A stretch of DNA of 64,000 nt, taken from Diplodia intermedia (Eukaryota; Ascomycota; Dothideomycetes; Botryosphaeriales; Botryosphaeriaceae). Under the pieces are notes generated by a model. The model was not told the origin of the DNA and did no database searches. It saw only the letters and a list, made by a program, of their open reading frames with translations. The stretch lies in contig JAKEKT010000052.1 of the NCBI GenBank assembly GCA_021495925.1, forward strand, positions 124,001 through 188,000, in the 5' to 3' direction. Position numbers and translations under genes: made by a program. Below, one piece after another: positions 34,501 through 47,911 of this stretch. Within the stretch, counting starts at the first letter, position 1; the number at the start of each line of letters is the position of its first letter.

Positions 34501-37500
34501 TCTTACTTAGAATTATTTCGATAGTCGTACGCTAGCCCGTAGAATAATATTCGTAGACGAATAGCGTAGAAAAGATCTTAGTAAAGACGTCGAGCTCTAC
34601 TTTAAATATATAAATAATAATCTCTTACGTAATAGCGTTTAGTCTTAACGTTTTTTCTTTAATTTATATAAAGTACGTATTCTTAATTTTTCTTAAACTA
34701 AGCTTCGGCTAGTTCTAGCGTTTAAAAACGTAGCTTTACTAGTTAAAAGAGACGGTAGAAGAAGACGACGAAAAGAGTCTCTTTTTAAGAACTAAATACT
34801 TTTTCTTAAAACTATCTTCTAGACGTTTTCTTATATACGTATTATAACTAATCTTAGAAATTCTAGTATACGTTCTAGACTTAGTATAAGCTATAGTCTT
34901 AAAGATAGTCTTAAGAGTTTCTTTTTTTAGAAAAAAATTTTAATATTCGCGTTTAGCCCTCTTAATCGCTTTAAAGTAGATATTTTAGCTATTTAAATAT
35001 CTTCGCTTATTCTCTTCTATACGTAGAGATTTAAAAGTATTAATCTCTCTTCGTAGTCGTCTTTATTCTTCTAAAAGCTCGTTCGACTACTACGATTTAA
35101 ATCGAGCTTCTAGTTTTAATTAAAGAATAGAAAGGTTCGTCGTAGTAGATATAGTCTAGTTAAGACTTATCTCTAGAGTATCTAGCGCGGGTATTTAGCG
35201 AATTAAGCCTTCTATTAAGTCTTTAAAAATATCTTTTAATAAAAGATTTAATTCTAAGCTTTTTAGAGCCTTAAATACTATCGTCTCTATCTATTATTTA
35301 AAGATTTTCTAAAACTTAGGCTAGTCGGTCTTTCTCGTATTAAATCTAGCGATAGTAGCTATTATAGAAGGTTTCGTATAGTTAGTTAGTTCTAGACTAA
35401 ATAGAATTATCTTATAATTAAAGCTAAAGTCCGCGATCGTTTACTAGTTAATAATTCTATTAGCTAAGGCCGACGTAGTAAGTATAAGATCGATAATCGT
35501 CTCTCTTTTTAGATAAAGACGATAAAAGATACTCTTATTCTCTTTATTTAAGAGAGATAGATTATTTTCTTCTAACTATTTTACTAGTTAATTAGCGCTA
35601 GATAAAAGAGAAGATTCTAGATTCTATTAGAGATAATAAATATTAAAATTCTTAACTACTATAGTCTACGTTCTAAGAAATTACTATTATAGAACGCGTT
35701 CTAAAGTAAGCTAGAAATTATTATTCGTTTAATTCTTTTAGTTATATAAGTTAAGTAGCTTAAACTTTAACTTTCGCTACTCTATACTTAGAACTATTAG
35801 ATTAAAACTTTACTAGAATTTAGTCTCTAAATTTATCTTCGTTTCTCTAAGAAAGCGAAAGACGTAGATTAGTATTTAAGGCCTTAGATCGAAAGAATAG
35901 ACTAATAGAATTTAAATAAATAAGAAGTAATTAATCGATCGAAAGCCCGAGTTCTTATAGAATAAGATATACGGTTCTTAATAAAGAATAAGGTCTATCT
36001 TTAACTCTACTATAATATCTAGAATAGATTTCGTTATTAAAATACTTCTATTTAAGTTAGCTTATAGAACTTATAAAGAACTTATTTAAAATAAATTTAT
36101 TTAGAGTTTTTTAGAGTATTTCTTAGCTCTTTTAACTTCTTCGTCTTAATAAAAACGTTATAAACGTAAAGACGTTTAAAGATAGTCTTTTAAGTCTTCT
36201 CTTTAATCTTAAACGCGAGAACTAGCGAGTTCGTAGACTACTTCGCTCTTCTAGCCTCTAGCGTAAGCTAGTAGAAGGCACTAATAATCTTTAGACTATT
36301 ATTATAGACCTCGATTTCTATCTAAATAGCCTCGCTAAAGTTCTCGTAAAAGAGGGTTAAAAGATCTTATATAGATATATTATATACGGCTATCTTATAC
36401 TACGTACGGTTTTTCGTAATTAATTAAGTAGAGATAATTTAATTAATTATCGTCTTATTCTTTAGAAGAAATTCGGCGAAGAAGTTCTCGTATATAATAA
36501 ATATAATATTCTTTTTCGGCGAGAGAGAGATTATTATAATTATAGATCTTATTCTCTTAAGCTAGTTTAAAAATATCTTATTAAAGGCGTTTCGTAGTCT
36601 AAAGAACGAGAAGTCCGCGATTTTTATAATTAGCGTAAAAATAATCTACTACGTAACTTTTTTAGACGTAGAGACCTTTAACTTCTTCTTTAAAAAAGAG
36701 ATAATTTATAGTTCTTCTTTTAACGCGGTAAAGATAGCTATTAAGATATACGTAGATTAGCTAGATACTACGATTAACTACTACGTAGACTTTAAACGTT
36801 ATAAGATTAAGAGAGTAGCTCTTTATAAGATCTAGTTTAAGAAAATAGCGATAGTAAACTTAGATAAGTTCTTTATTTTCTTCGCGAGGTTTATCGCGGT
36901 CTTTTTAAGGGCTTAAACTTATATAGTAAGAACCGCGTTAGTCTTATCTACGGTTTTATTTATCTTAGTATACTATCGTACGATCTTAATTAGATCTAGA
37001 ATAGATCTTTATTTTTTTTTAAAGAGAATAAGATTCGCGGTTTTAACTAGAAGGCCGAGTACGTATTCTATAACCTCTTTTAATAATCGTAAGTTTATTT
37101 CGAGTTACTATACGTTTTTAATATTTAAGTCGATACGAGGTTTAAAGATAAATTAAGAGTTCAATATTTCTTTCTTCGTAGAAAAGATTAGTATAATTCT
37201 TAGAAAGGGCCGTTTCTTATATAGATTCTCTTACGAAAAGAGATTTTCCGTAGATTTAAAGATTAAGAGGTCTAGCGTAGCTACTATTAAAAGAAACGTA
37301 GGCGTAGTTAAAGAGTTCTTAAAGTTTTCTATAGCTATATCTATAGCCTTAAAGTCTATATTCTACGTTAGAGAAGATAGAGTAGGGCTCGAAGAGAGTA
37401 AATTCTACTTTAAAGAAGATATTCTAGATTTAAAAGAGAATTTCTAAGCTCTTTCTATAAGAAAAATATATAGAAATAATAGAAATAGATAAGAAATAGA

Positions 37501-38058
37501 CTAGAAGTAAATTATCGGCTTTAGTTTTATCTAAACTAAGCCGTAAATAAAAGAAATCTAGATTAAGATAAGGGCTTTTCTTAATTACTTACTTTCTAGA
37601 AGTAAACGAAGGGGCCGATAGAACTAACGCGAATATTAAAGGTTTTAAAAAATCGAGTAGCGTCTTAGCGTTAAGCTCGAACCATACGAAGCGTCTATAT
37701 ACGTAAAACTCTTTAGTAAGGTCTAGAAAAGAGGCTTCTAGTAGGCTTTAAAGTAGAATTCTCGGGCGTAGAAAAGAGCTATTAAAATATAACTTTAGAA
37801 ACGAATTTTTTAGTATCGTACGATTCTCTATACGAAGTTTAGAACGAATTTAAGTAGTTTTTAAAAATAGAAAGAGCTATAAAGCTCTAGCTAGCTTAGT
37901 ATTATCTAGAGCACCTCTTTTTCTACGTACTACGTAATAGCGCGTATGTCTACGAAGCTAAGAATCGAGATTTTAGCTTAGAAAATTAAGGGCTTTTAAA
38001 TAGTATCGGTCTTAGCGTAATTCTTAAGGGTCGAATTCGAAGGTATAGAAATTACTAT
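31554..38058 (-). mobile_element. LINE L2, full-length Tad1-like copy, opposite orientation to L1
   Basis: About 6505 bp, the same length as L1, flanked by the 14-bp direct repeat TAGATATAGTAGTA (31540-31553 and 38058-38071; one base of overlap is ambiguous). The 3' tail is at the left end, so L1 and L2 are tail to tail with a 252-bp spacer. The RT motif YIDD is preserved (codons at 33989-34000, minus strand), although the frame has stops throughout. Confidence 0.85.
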
Positions 38059-38071
38059 AGATATAGTAGTA

Positions 38072-38438
38072 GAACGTCTTACTATCTAGCGATAGTAGTA
38101 TATACGTAGTTAGTATAAGATAAATATTACTATACTAGTAATTCTCGTAATTAGATAAAAGAGAAGTTATAAAGTTAACTAATAAAGTACTAATAAGCGG
38201 GCTTATATAGCTAGTTATCTAATTAAGAAGCTAGTATTAAGAAAGAAATAAGTAAATAAATACGTACGTAATTATTACGTAATTATAATTTATAATAATA
38301 GAAATAAAAGTATAAAACTAAATATAAAAGATAATATAATCTAAATATTAATACGCTTATTATTTCTTAAGAGAAATAAGTCTTAAGTAATAAATAAATA
38401 TTTAATACTTTTACTTAAATAATATCTTTATTAATTCG
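38072..38438. other. Fragment of outer LTR element between L2 and the half-LINE
   Basis: AT-rich, no domain recognised. Its place between two target duplications makes it host sequence of the nested insertions. Confidence 0.45.
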
Positions 38439-38454
38439 TTCGCTATTATATTTA

Positions 38455-40565
38455 TATTTATTTATTTATTTAGTTTAACGTCTCTTTAGAGTCTAAGACT
38501 ATTAGAGACGAAATTTCTCTAAAGAATTCGCTTCTAGCTATATATCTAAATATATACGTATTAGAGAAAAAGTCTAAAGAAGTATTAGAAATAATATATT
38601 TAAAAGTAAAAAATAGCGTTTAAAGTTAAAATAAAAACTTTAAAGAGAAAATCTATTAACTAAAGACTTAATAGTAGAAAATAAAGAGAAAAGTAAGAGA
38701 AAATATAAATAAAAAATAAAAAAATTTATAATAAAAGAGATAAAATTTAAGAACGAAGATCTTCTATTTATAAATAAAGACTAATAATATAAAGACTATT
38801 TTTTATAGTTTTATTCGTTTTAAATTTAATAGAAAAGCTTAAATAAATTAAGCTTATAGATTAATTTATTCGCTTCTCTTTTCGCGTTAGCTAGTATAAA
38901 GTATTAGCTACTTCTAAGTTATTATTAAAGATAGCTACGTTCTCTTTAATAAAGAGAAGTATCTTTAAAGAGATATATTTCTTTATAAAGAGACTATAAA
39001 TAGCTATTTTAAACTACGTTTTAGATCGTTCTATCGCTTTAAATAAAATAAGATTATTCTATAGAGAATAATTCTCTAGTAGAAAACTACTAAAGAACGA
39101 GATAATAGTTATAAGTACTAAGTTCTTCTTAAGAAAAATAGTACTCGCGATAAAAACGAATTCTTTCTTAATACTAAAGAAGTAAGCGTTAAAAATATCT
39201 TAAAATTCTCTAGCGTTAAAGAGAGACGAAAGAATAAAATTACGTAGAACTAGTTATTTAGTAGTAAAAACTTTAGACTTAGCTACTAAGATAACTTTAG
39301 CGACAAATTTACTAAAAGATCTAGTTATTTTTAAGACTAATAGCGAAAGATTTATTATTATAGTTATAGCGTAGGTTTAAGAAGATTTACTAGATATTTA
39401 AAGCGTATTAGTAGACGAATTTAAGATACTAGTAAACTAGCGAGGCTTTAAACTACTAGAAGAAAGATAATTCTTCTTAATATAATTATAAAAGACTTTT
39501 AGAAGATCTAAAAGCTATAATTCTTTAAAGCGAAAATTTAAGAGATCTATAGTCTTTTAAATATAGTCTTAAACTAGAAATATAGTATTTAAGACCGTAG
39601 TTAGTTTTATAGATAGCGTAGTAGCGGTCGAAATTAAGAGTTAAGAGATAGATTTTAGAGTAATAGAAATTTTAGAGTAAAAAGCTATTTCTAGAATAGA
39701 AAGAGAGTTCTTACTTTTAGTATTAAACGTAAAAAATATAGGCCTCTTACTAGTTATAGAACGTAGCTCTAAAGTTAATAAAAAGAGATCTATCTCTATT
39801 TTTATAGAAGTAAAGACGTAGATAAAGGTTTTTAAAGATATAATAAATAGATATTTATTACTTAAGAATAGAATCGTAGATTTTAAGAAAGCGAGAATTA
39901 AAATTAAATATTTTAGATACTTAAACTATATTAAATTAATTCGTTAATTACTATATTTTAACTAATACTTAAAGGTTTTCTATATATAGAGAACTTTATA
40001 TATAATTTTATACTTAATCTATCTTTATATAGTCTAAGAAAGACTTTTAAATAGCGAGTAAATAAGTAGATAGTTTAAGGCCTTTAAAAGATAAACTAAT
40101 AGTAGTTTTTTCTTTAGTATAAAGTTATTTTTAGCTCTTACTAATAAACGAGTAATATAAGAGTTACGTAAGATACGCGACTAAATTAAATAAATTATTA
40201 TAAAGGTTTTAATATACGAACGCGTAAATTCTACGTAGCGATTACGAAGAAAAGAGAAAGTAATTCTAATAAAAATAATAAAGAGTTACTTAATACTAGC
40301 TAGACTAATATTAATATAACTTTATTTTTAAGCTCTTTTATATATCTTCTTTTTATATATAAAGTTTTAAAGCGATTCGATTAAAGATAATAGTATAAGA
40401 TAGATACGAAGATCTAATATCTATTAGATCTAACTTCTTTCTCTTACTATATAATAGCGCGGCTAGCTACGTAGCTAAGAATCGAGATTCTAGCTATATA
40501 AACTATAAGAAATCGATTAGTATTAATCTTAGCGCGATTTTTAAAGGTCGATTTCGATAGACGTC
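38455..40565 (-). mobile_element. Internally deleted LINE ('half-LINE'), 2.1 kb
   Basis: The left 152 bp (38455-38606) match the 3' end and tail of L2. The right end (about 40400-40560) matches, in diverged form, the 5' end of L1/L2 (shared GCTAGAATCTCGATTCTTAGC on the minus strand). Between them is a stretch that reads on the minus strand as a long frame broken only by RIP-type stops, probably ORF1. No endonuclease, RT or RNase H is present. The flanks TTCGCTATTATATTTA (38439-38454) and TTTACTACTATATCTA (40566-40581) differ only by four transitions and look like a mutated 16-bp target duplication. Confidence 0.6.
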
Positions 40566-40581
40566 TTTACTACTATATCTA

Positions 40582-43471
40582 TAGTAGACGTCTATCTAAA
40601 GTAAACGTTATTAGTCTATACTTTCTAGTAAAGCTAGTAGTAGTAAATATTAATATAGTAAAGCTTAGTATTAAGTTTTATAGCGTTTTATTTTATTAGA
40701 AGAAGTATCTACTTATTATTATATTAAACGTTAATACGATATCTAGAGTTAAAGAAGATATTTTTAAAGAATTATTTCTACTAATAGTATTACTTTATTA
40801 TTTTAGAGAGAACTAGTAGCTCTACTTTTATAGAAGAGATAGTAATAATAGATTATTTAAACGCTTTCTAATCTATAGAAGTATCGAATAGAGTTATTAT
40901 TAAGCTTTAATAGCTACGTCTAGTAGTAACGTCGCTAGTATATAAGACGTTAGTACTAATTATAAATACTTTATAATCGTCGTCTTAGTATTCTTTATAG
41001 TATAATAAGAGCTTACTAGTCTTATTAAGATAAATAAGAAGACGATCTACTAGCTATAAATATCGTATAAAGAGATTAGTAAAATAGATAAATAGTATTA
41101 AATAGATATAAGCGACGTTAGCGCGCGTACTAACGGCTATAAATTAGACTAAATCTATTTAACTTTAATATATATATATTTACTTAGAAGTCGCGTATTT
41201 ATTTAGATTAGACTTTAGCTACTTCTACTCTACTAGTAGAGTCGTAGTACGCTCTATAAGAGTAAAATTATATTATATAATAAGATTATTAATATATAAC
41301 TTCTAAGAGAGTTATAGTAGTTTAAACTATCTATTATAAATAACGCGTAGAGCGAGAAACTATTAGACCTTATTTATTACTTATATTTTATAGCGCTTAA
41401 ATAGATCTTCTTAAAATACGTTTATAAAGATCTTATCGCGTATATAGAATACGAGAATAACGTTATTTATAAAGAAGAATATAAATAGATAACTATTTAT
41501 ATAAAGATATAAAGTATTTAGTATTATCTCTAGTCTAAGATTCTTTAGAGTCTAGTAGAAGTACTTTTACTATAAGATAAGTAACTTCTTTAGATTATAT
41601 AATACTTAATTAAGCTTAAGAATAAGATCTAAAGATAATCTTATTTCTTTAAAAAATTTAACGAAGATAGTATTAAATAGTAATATATAAGAAAAGATAT
41701 TAACGACGTTATATTATCTTATTTTAAGATTAAATATATAGATTATCGTAATAAGTATTCTAAAGATTCTAAAGACTAATATTATCGCGAAGATATTATA
41801 ATATAAAAATTAAAGATTATTTTATACGTAGATACGCGTCTTTATCTTTACTAAATATCTATACTTATTAAACTTATATTTAAAGATCTACTATAAAGAT
41901 ATAATCTTCTTATTAAGTCTTTATATCTTAGCTATAGATATAATATTCTATATCTTCTTATCTTTTAGCTTATTTAATTCTTACTTAATCGTCTAGTAAA
42001 GAAACGAAACGAGAGAATACTTATAAACGTTATTATACTAGTAAGATTTTAATAGAAGATTATTATAATAAATACGCGGTAACTACTACTTTAAGTAATA
42101 CTTTAAGTAGAGCTCTTCTTCTATAAGACTTTCTAGCTAAAGATTTAGTATTATTATATAGTAGTTAGCGATAAGAGCTATTAATAAGTATCTTATATTA
42201 TTTATTAGTAAATTCTACTAAAGACTACGACTACTATAATAAAGCTTTATAAAGTCTTCTACTTATATTAAAAAGAATATTATTTCTTTTAAATCTAGTT
42301 TAGTTTTAGTATAGACTACGTTAAATTTAACGAAATTAGATCTAGCGTTAGTACTTAGTACTATATTCTTTTATTTCTAGATATTCTTATATTCTCTTAA
42401 TAGCTACGGCGTAGCTATGCGAAGCTACTATAGAATATATTTAATTAGATCGATAGCTATTATAAACGAGAAGTAGTAGTTAACGTTATATTTAGTACTA
42501 TTATTTACTATTATAATATATATTTAGCGACGTCTTCTTATTCTTTTATCTTTAATAACGTTCGCTTTATTAACGTTCGCGTTTATAATATCTACGCGTA
42601 AAGCTTTATTATCGCGCGTAGCTTCTAGTATAGATTTAGTATTATATTAGATAGATAGTAGACGGTTTTAATAATCTAATAAGACTATAAGATTCTACTA
42701 CTACTACTAGTATTATTATTAGACGAATAACTATAGTACTAAAGCGAAGTTCTTTTAATAGTCGAATTTAGAAGTTCTTATTAAAGATATTAGTATAGAT
42801 AGATTTTACTTTATATCTACTTTCTTATTAAGAGACGTAGAGAGTTCTTCTTTAAATACTTAGTAAAGCGTATAAGAAGTAGAGATCTAGTTAATATAAA
42901 GATTTTTATTTATATAAGATCGACGAATAGACTTCTTATTACTACTTATAAGATTCTTAGAGTTTAAATAAATATATAGTATAATTTTATTTAGTTTCTT
43001 ATTAGTATCTATAAGATACTAGAAGATATTAGAATTATTCTAAAAGTATTTAATAAATTTATTAAAAGTAACGTCTCTTATATAAATAACCTTTAAATCT
43101 AATAAATACTAGATATAATAGATATTAGTAAAGTTATAGTCTATAAAATAGTCTATAAGAATACGCTCTTATAGCTTATTACTATAAGAAATAAGCTTAT
43201 TAAGCGCGTAGATCTTATAATTATAAATATATAAATAAGCGACGTTAGACTTCTTTATATAAACTAGTTTAAAAGAAGTAATCTAATTATATTACTTTAT
43301 AGAGATTCTATTTAAGATATATATTATCGCTTTAAATACTTTAGACTAGAGCGAATTAGATAGATTTATTATAATATAAAGTACGCGCGCTTTTATAATA
43401 AGTAAATACTTTAATTACTTTATATAGTTATTTTAGACTAGCGTATACGTATTATACCTCTATACTAGTAT
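40582..43471. other. Unrecognised RIP-mutated segment, probably internal part of the outer element
   Basis: About 2.9 kb of AT-rich DNA. Partial open readings exist on the plus strand when TAA/TAG are read through (42500-43450), but they match no family I can name. It ends in CTAGTATAGAACTAAGAG, also found (one mismatch) at the start of the second ~0.9-kb unit at 47328-47345. Confidence 0.4.
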
Positions 43472-43484
43472 AGAACTAAGAGTA

Positions 43485-46428
43485 TTATTTATTTATTTAT
43501 TTATTTAGTTTAACGTCTCTCTAGAGTCTAAAACTATTAGAGATAAGGTCTCTTAAGAAGGCCCGCTTCTATTTATATATTTAGATATATATATATTAAA
43601 GAAAGTTCTAGAAGAATACTAGAAACGGTATACTTAAAAGCTTAAAGAAGAGTAGAGAGCGTAGAGAAGATAAAGAAAAAATAAATAAAATAAAGTAAGA
43701 GCTTAGAAACTAATAAAAATAGAGATAAAAAGTAAAGTAAGTAAGCTCTCTTCTTAGAGAGAATCTTTTCGACTAGTTAGATTTATTTAGCTTTTTTTTA
43801 TCTAAGATTAATACTTACTTACTATTTATTATAACTAGCCAAAGTATTACTACTAGCGAACTAGCTATATAACTCTACTTCTAAATTTAGAAATCTAAAA
43901 AAGAGCTCTAAATAAAGATTACTCGACTAGAAATTAAATCTCGGCTTTTTAGCCCTATTAGCTTAGTTACTAACTATACTAGATAGCCGTAGATACTAGT
44001 AGAAACGACTACTTAAGCTTAAATACCCGCTATTTAGTTATTTTTCTTCGGTTCTCGCCCGTTTCTACTTTAAATCGAAAGCGGCGAGAGCGCCGAGAAT
44101 AAGAAGAAGTAGAAGAAGAGAATAAAAGAAAGAAATAAGTATAAATAAGCATCTAGTAATACGTATTTAGATCTTATTAGATAAGTCGTTTAATTACTAT
44201 CGTCTAGTAGTAATCTTTATTTATTCTAAGAACTTAGCCGTTAGACTAGTTTCTAGAGTTAAGAAAAAGAGATTCGAAAGATCGAGTTAATACTTCTTAA
44301 GTTCGTCTTTTAAGAGAATTTAAGGGCCTCTATAAAGAGAATAAGAGAGAAGTAGATAACGTAGTATCTATCTAGTCGTATAACTATATCTATACTAGTT
44401 ATTTTTAACGTGGTTAAGACGATAAAGATAAGACTTAAAGTAGTCGTATTCGATCTTTAGTTAATAGAAGGCGAAGACCGTTTCTCTAACTTTTATAGAA
44501 GATTTAAGCCGCTATTCTATCTCTAAATTAAAGATATATTTATAGAACGAGTTTAACGTTAATTTAAGCTTTATTTTCTACTTCTCGTAGATCTTCTACT
44601 TAACTTTACTTCGATAGAAGCTTAGAGAAGTAGAGGCTTTATTTAAAGAGTACTTTATAGCTCTTTTCGCGAGCTAATCGACGTACTCGTTATCTAGAAC
44701 GTTCTTATAACTAAGATACTATTCTAGAGAGACGGTATTTTCTCTAGCCCTTAGCGTTTTAGCTAATCTAATAGCCCGAATTTACTATGCTTACTCGGGC
44801 GTATTAGCGGGCTTACTTAGCCTAAGAATCGCGGCCTAGTTATTCGCGTAGATTCTTATATCTTTAGAGGCGTGCCCGGCTCTAATAACGAGTTTTAGAG
44901 CTATTACTAGTTTCTCTATCTCGCCGTTATATACTAGATTCTTAAAACCGAGGTTCTTATAAATCTAGCGCGCTAGATTCTCTTTAGATTAGCTAAAGTT
45001 AAAGGCTACTATTCCGACTTCTACGTTTCTACTCGTAGATAGAACGAAGACGTTAGAATAGATAGCTATTTAATTAGAGAGTACTCTCTTAACTTCGAGC
45101 GTATAGATCTTAGTCTACTTCTCTTTATTTAAGGGGCTAACTATAGTTAAATAGAGTAGTTCGAGTAACTACGGCAAAAAGTAGAAGAATTTAACTACTT
45201 CTAAAGACGCGAATTACGTTTTTAAAAGAAGTTTAATCTTCTCTAACTACGTAGGTCTATCTAAAATTCGTTAATCTAAGTTAATCTTCTCTAGTTCGAT
45301 TTAAATAGAATAGAATTCTTCGAGTAAATTTATTCTAAGAGTATATTTTCGTAACCGCTTATTTAAATAAATATTCGCTAATAAGATTTTACTCTCTATT
45401 TCTAGAGAAATTATAGAAGTAGTCTTAAAAACCTCTAGAATCTTTCGTAGAATAAGATTCTAAAGAACTCTAAATTAGCGAATAAACTACCTCTAATTTT
45501 TCTAGTAGATTTCGAAGCCGTAGTCTATAACCGTAGTAACGTAAGCTAGATATAGCTAGCGAACCGTATAGAAAAAAAGCCTTCTCTCGACGTTAGCTAG
45601 TCTAGAGAGGCGATAGAAGGCTAAATAGACCTAGCTAATTCTTTTAGATACGTGCGTCTTAAAGATAAACCCGTAGTTAAAGTAAATTTCTAGCTATTTA
45701 ATCTATTCTTTAGATTCTATTACGTTTCCCGTAGAAAGCGTAATCGAAATAGAATAAGGTTTTAAGTCTTTCTTAAAAGAACGGGCGAAGTAAATAAGCT
45801 TCGTCTTTTTTAAATTAAATTCGATATGGTTTTTCTATTTTCGCGTATAGAGTTTACTCGCCTTCTTCTCTAGAATCGTCTTATTACGTTTCTAGCTATC
45901 GAAGCTAGCTATAAGCGTAATATCGTCGATATAAGAGAGAAACAAAGCTTTAAAGATAAAAAATAACTCTTAAAAATAGATTAGAAAGAAAATAGACGAG
46001 ACTAAGCTTTCTTATAAAATATTCGTCTTTATTAGGCTAAACTCTTTCTTCTCTTCGTTAAACGCGAGGCTTAGTATTTATATAGATATAAACGATTTTA
46101 TCTACGCGAGTAGATTAATCGACATATTAATTTAAGCTATTATAGCTAGAAGTTATTCTTCGGCTACGTAGTTAAAGACGCTTTTAATATTAAGAAAAAG
46201 TATAAAGATTTTACGTTTAAGACGGCGGTTCTTCTCTACTTTATTTAATAAAAGTATTACGATATCTATCGCGAATTTCTTTAATCTTTCTCTAATTTAG
46301 ATATAATAAAGAAGATTAAAGGTCTTCGCTAGATAGTCTAGTCTTTTAGCCGTAATTTATTTTAGTACTTTTCTAAGGTAATTAAGAAGAGAAATAATAT
46401 AATAGAACTTTAAGTTCGCGATATCGCT
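43485..46428 (-). mobile_element. LINE L3, 5'-truncated copy
   Basis: 2944 bp of the LINE 3' part, tail at the left end, flanked by the perfect 13-bp repeat AGAACTAAGAGTA (43472-43484 and 46429-46441). Truncation falls inside the RT domain. The RT motif YIDD is retained (45922-45933, minus strand). 5' truncation plus a target duplication is the mark of target-primed reverse transcription. Confidence 0.85.
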
Positions 46429-47911
46429 AGAACTAAGAGTAGACTATAAGTCTTTTAAGTAAAAACTAAACGTTAAAAGTTAAATTAACTATTTTTTCTT
46501 TTATTTCTTAGTTAGCTAGTTATAACTATATAAGTTTATTAATCTTCTTTTTTTCTTCTTCTTCTTCTTTAGCTTAGAAACTTTATTAATTTATATTTAA
46601 ATTAAACTTTATTCTTTATAGATTATAATACTTTTCTAAGCTCTTTTAATCTAAGTCTTTCTCTTAGTTATAAGTAGAAGTCTATTCTACTTTATACTAA
46701 GAAGAAAGTATCTCTTTATTAATTCTCTTTACTCTTACTTATAGTAAAATCTAGAGCGTTATCTAGAAAAGATAAGTTTAGAGTTTTTATTTTAATATTA
46801 TTAAAAAAAGAATAGATTTCTACTTTTACTCTAGCTTAATAAGTCTACTATAGCTAGATCTTATTATAATTTAGTTTTTTACTACTCTAAGAAGAAGTAA
46901 AAAGAAGATTAAAATATTAAAAAATTCTTCTTAAATTAATCTTCTTTTAATTTTAAGCTTTTTATAAAAATCTAGTAGCTTCTTACTAAAAATAATATTA
47001 ACTCTAGTTAAGTAAACTAAAATCGACTTTTTACTTTTATTATAAATAATCTTTACTATCTATATCTTCTTCTTAACTTTAGAAATTAATAGCTTAACGC
47101 TAACTAGACTATTTTTATTAATACTTTAGATCTTCTAATTATAGCTATTTATTATATTATTCGTTACTATAATTAGATTAACTAGAAATATATCGTTAAG
47201 CTTTAAGAATATAAAAAATAGACGTAGAATAAGAATACTAAGAAGCTTATTATTTAGACTAGAACGTAATAGCTAGAGAAAAAGACTTAATAGCTATTAA
47301 AAGAGATCTAGTATTACGTCTTTATACTAGTATAAAACTAAGAGTAGACTATAAGTCTTTTAAATAAGAACTAAGCGCTAAAAGTTAAGTTAACTATTTT
47401 TTCTTTATTTCTTAGTTAGCTAGTTATAACTATATAAATTTATTAATCTTTTCTTTTTCTTCTTCTTTTTCTTTAGCTTAGAAACTTTATTAATTTATAT
47501 CTAAATTAAACTTCGTTCTTTATAGATTATAATATTTTTTAAGCTTATTTAATCTAAGTCTTTCTCTTAGTTATAAGTAAAAGTCTATTCTACTTTATAT
47601 TAAAAAGAAAGTATCTTTTTACTAACTCTCTTTACTCTTACTTATAGTAAAATCTAGAGTATTATCTAGAAAAGATAAGTTTAGAGTTTTTATTCTAACG
47701 TTATTAAAAAAAAAATAGATTTTTACTTTTATTCTAGCTTAATAAGTCTACTATAACTAGATCTTATCGTAACTTAGTTTTTTACTACTTTAAAAAAAAG
47801 TAGAAAGAAGATTAGAACGTTAAAAAATTCTTCTTAAATTAATCTCTTTTTAATTTTAAGCTTTTTATAAAAATCTAGTAGCTTCTTATCGAAAATAATA
47901 TTAATTCTAGC
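46429..47911. repeat. Tandem ~905-bp repeat units (second unit incomplete)
   Basis: The sequence starting AACTAAGAGTAGACTATAAG at 46431 recurs at 47336 with RIP-type differences, a period of 905 bp. The second unit is cut at 47911 by LINE L4. The first unit was interrupted at its start by L3. I see no coding domain; both units contain pyrimidine-rich CTTCTTCTT-type runs near their start. Confidence 0.75.
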
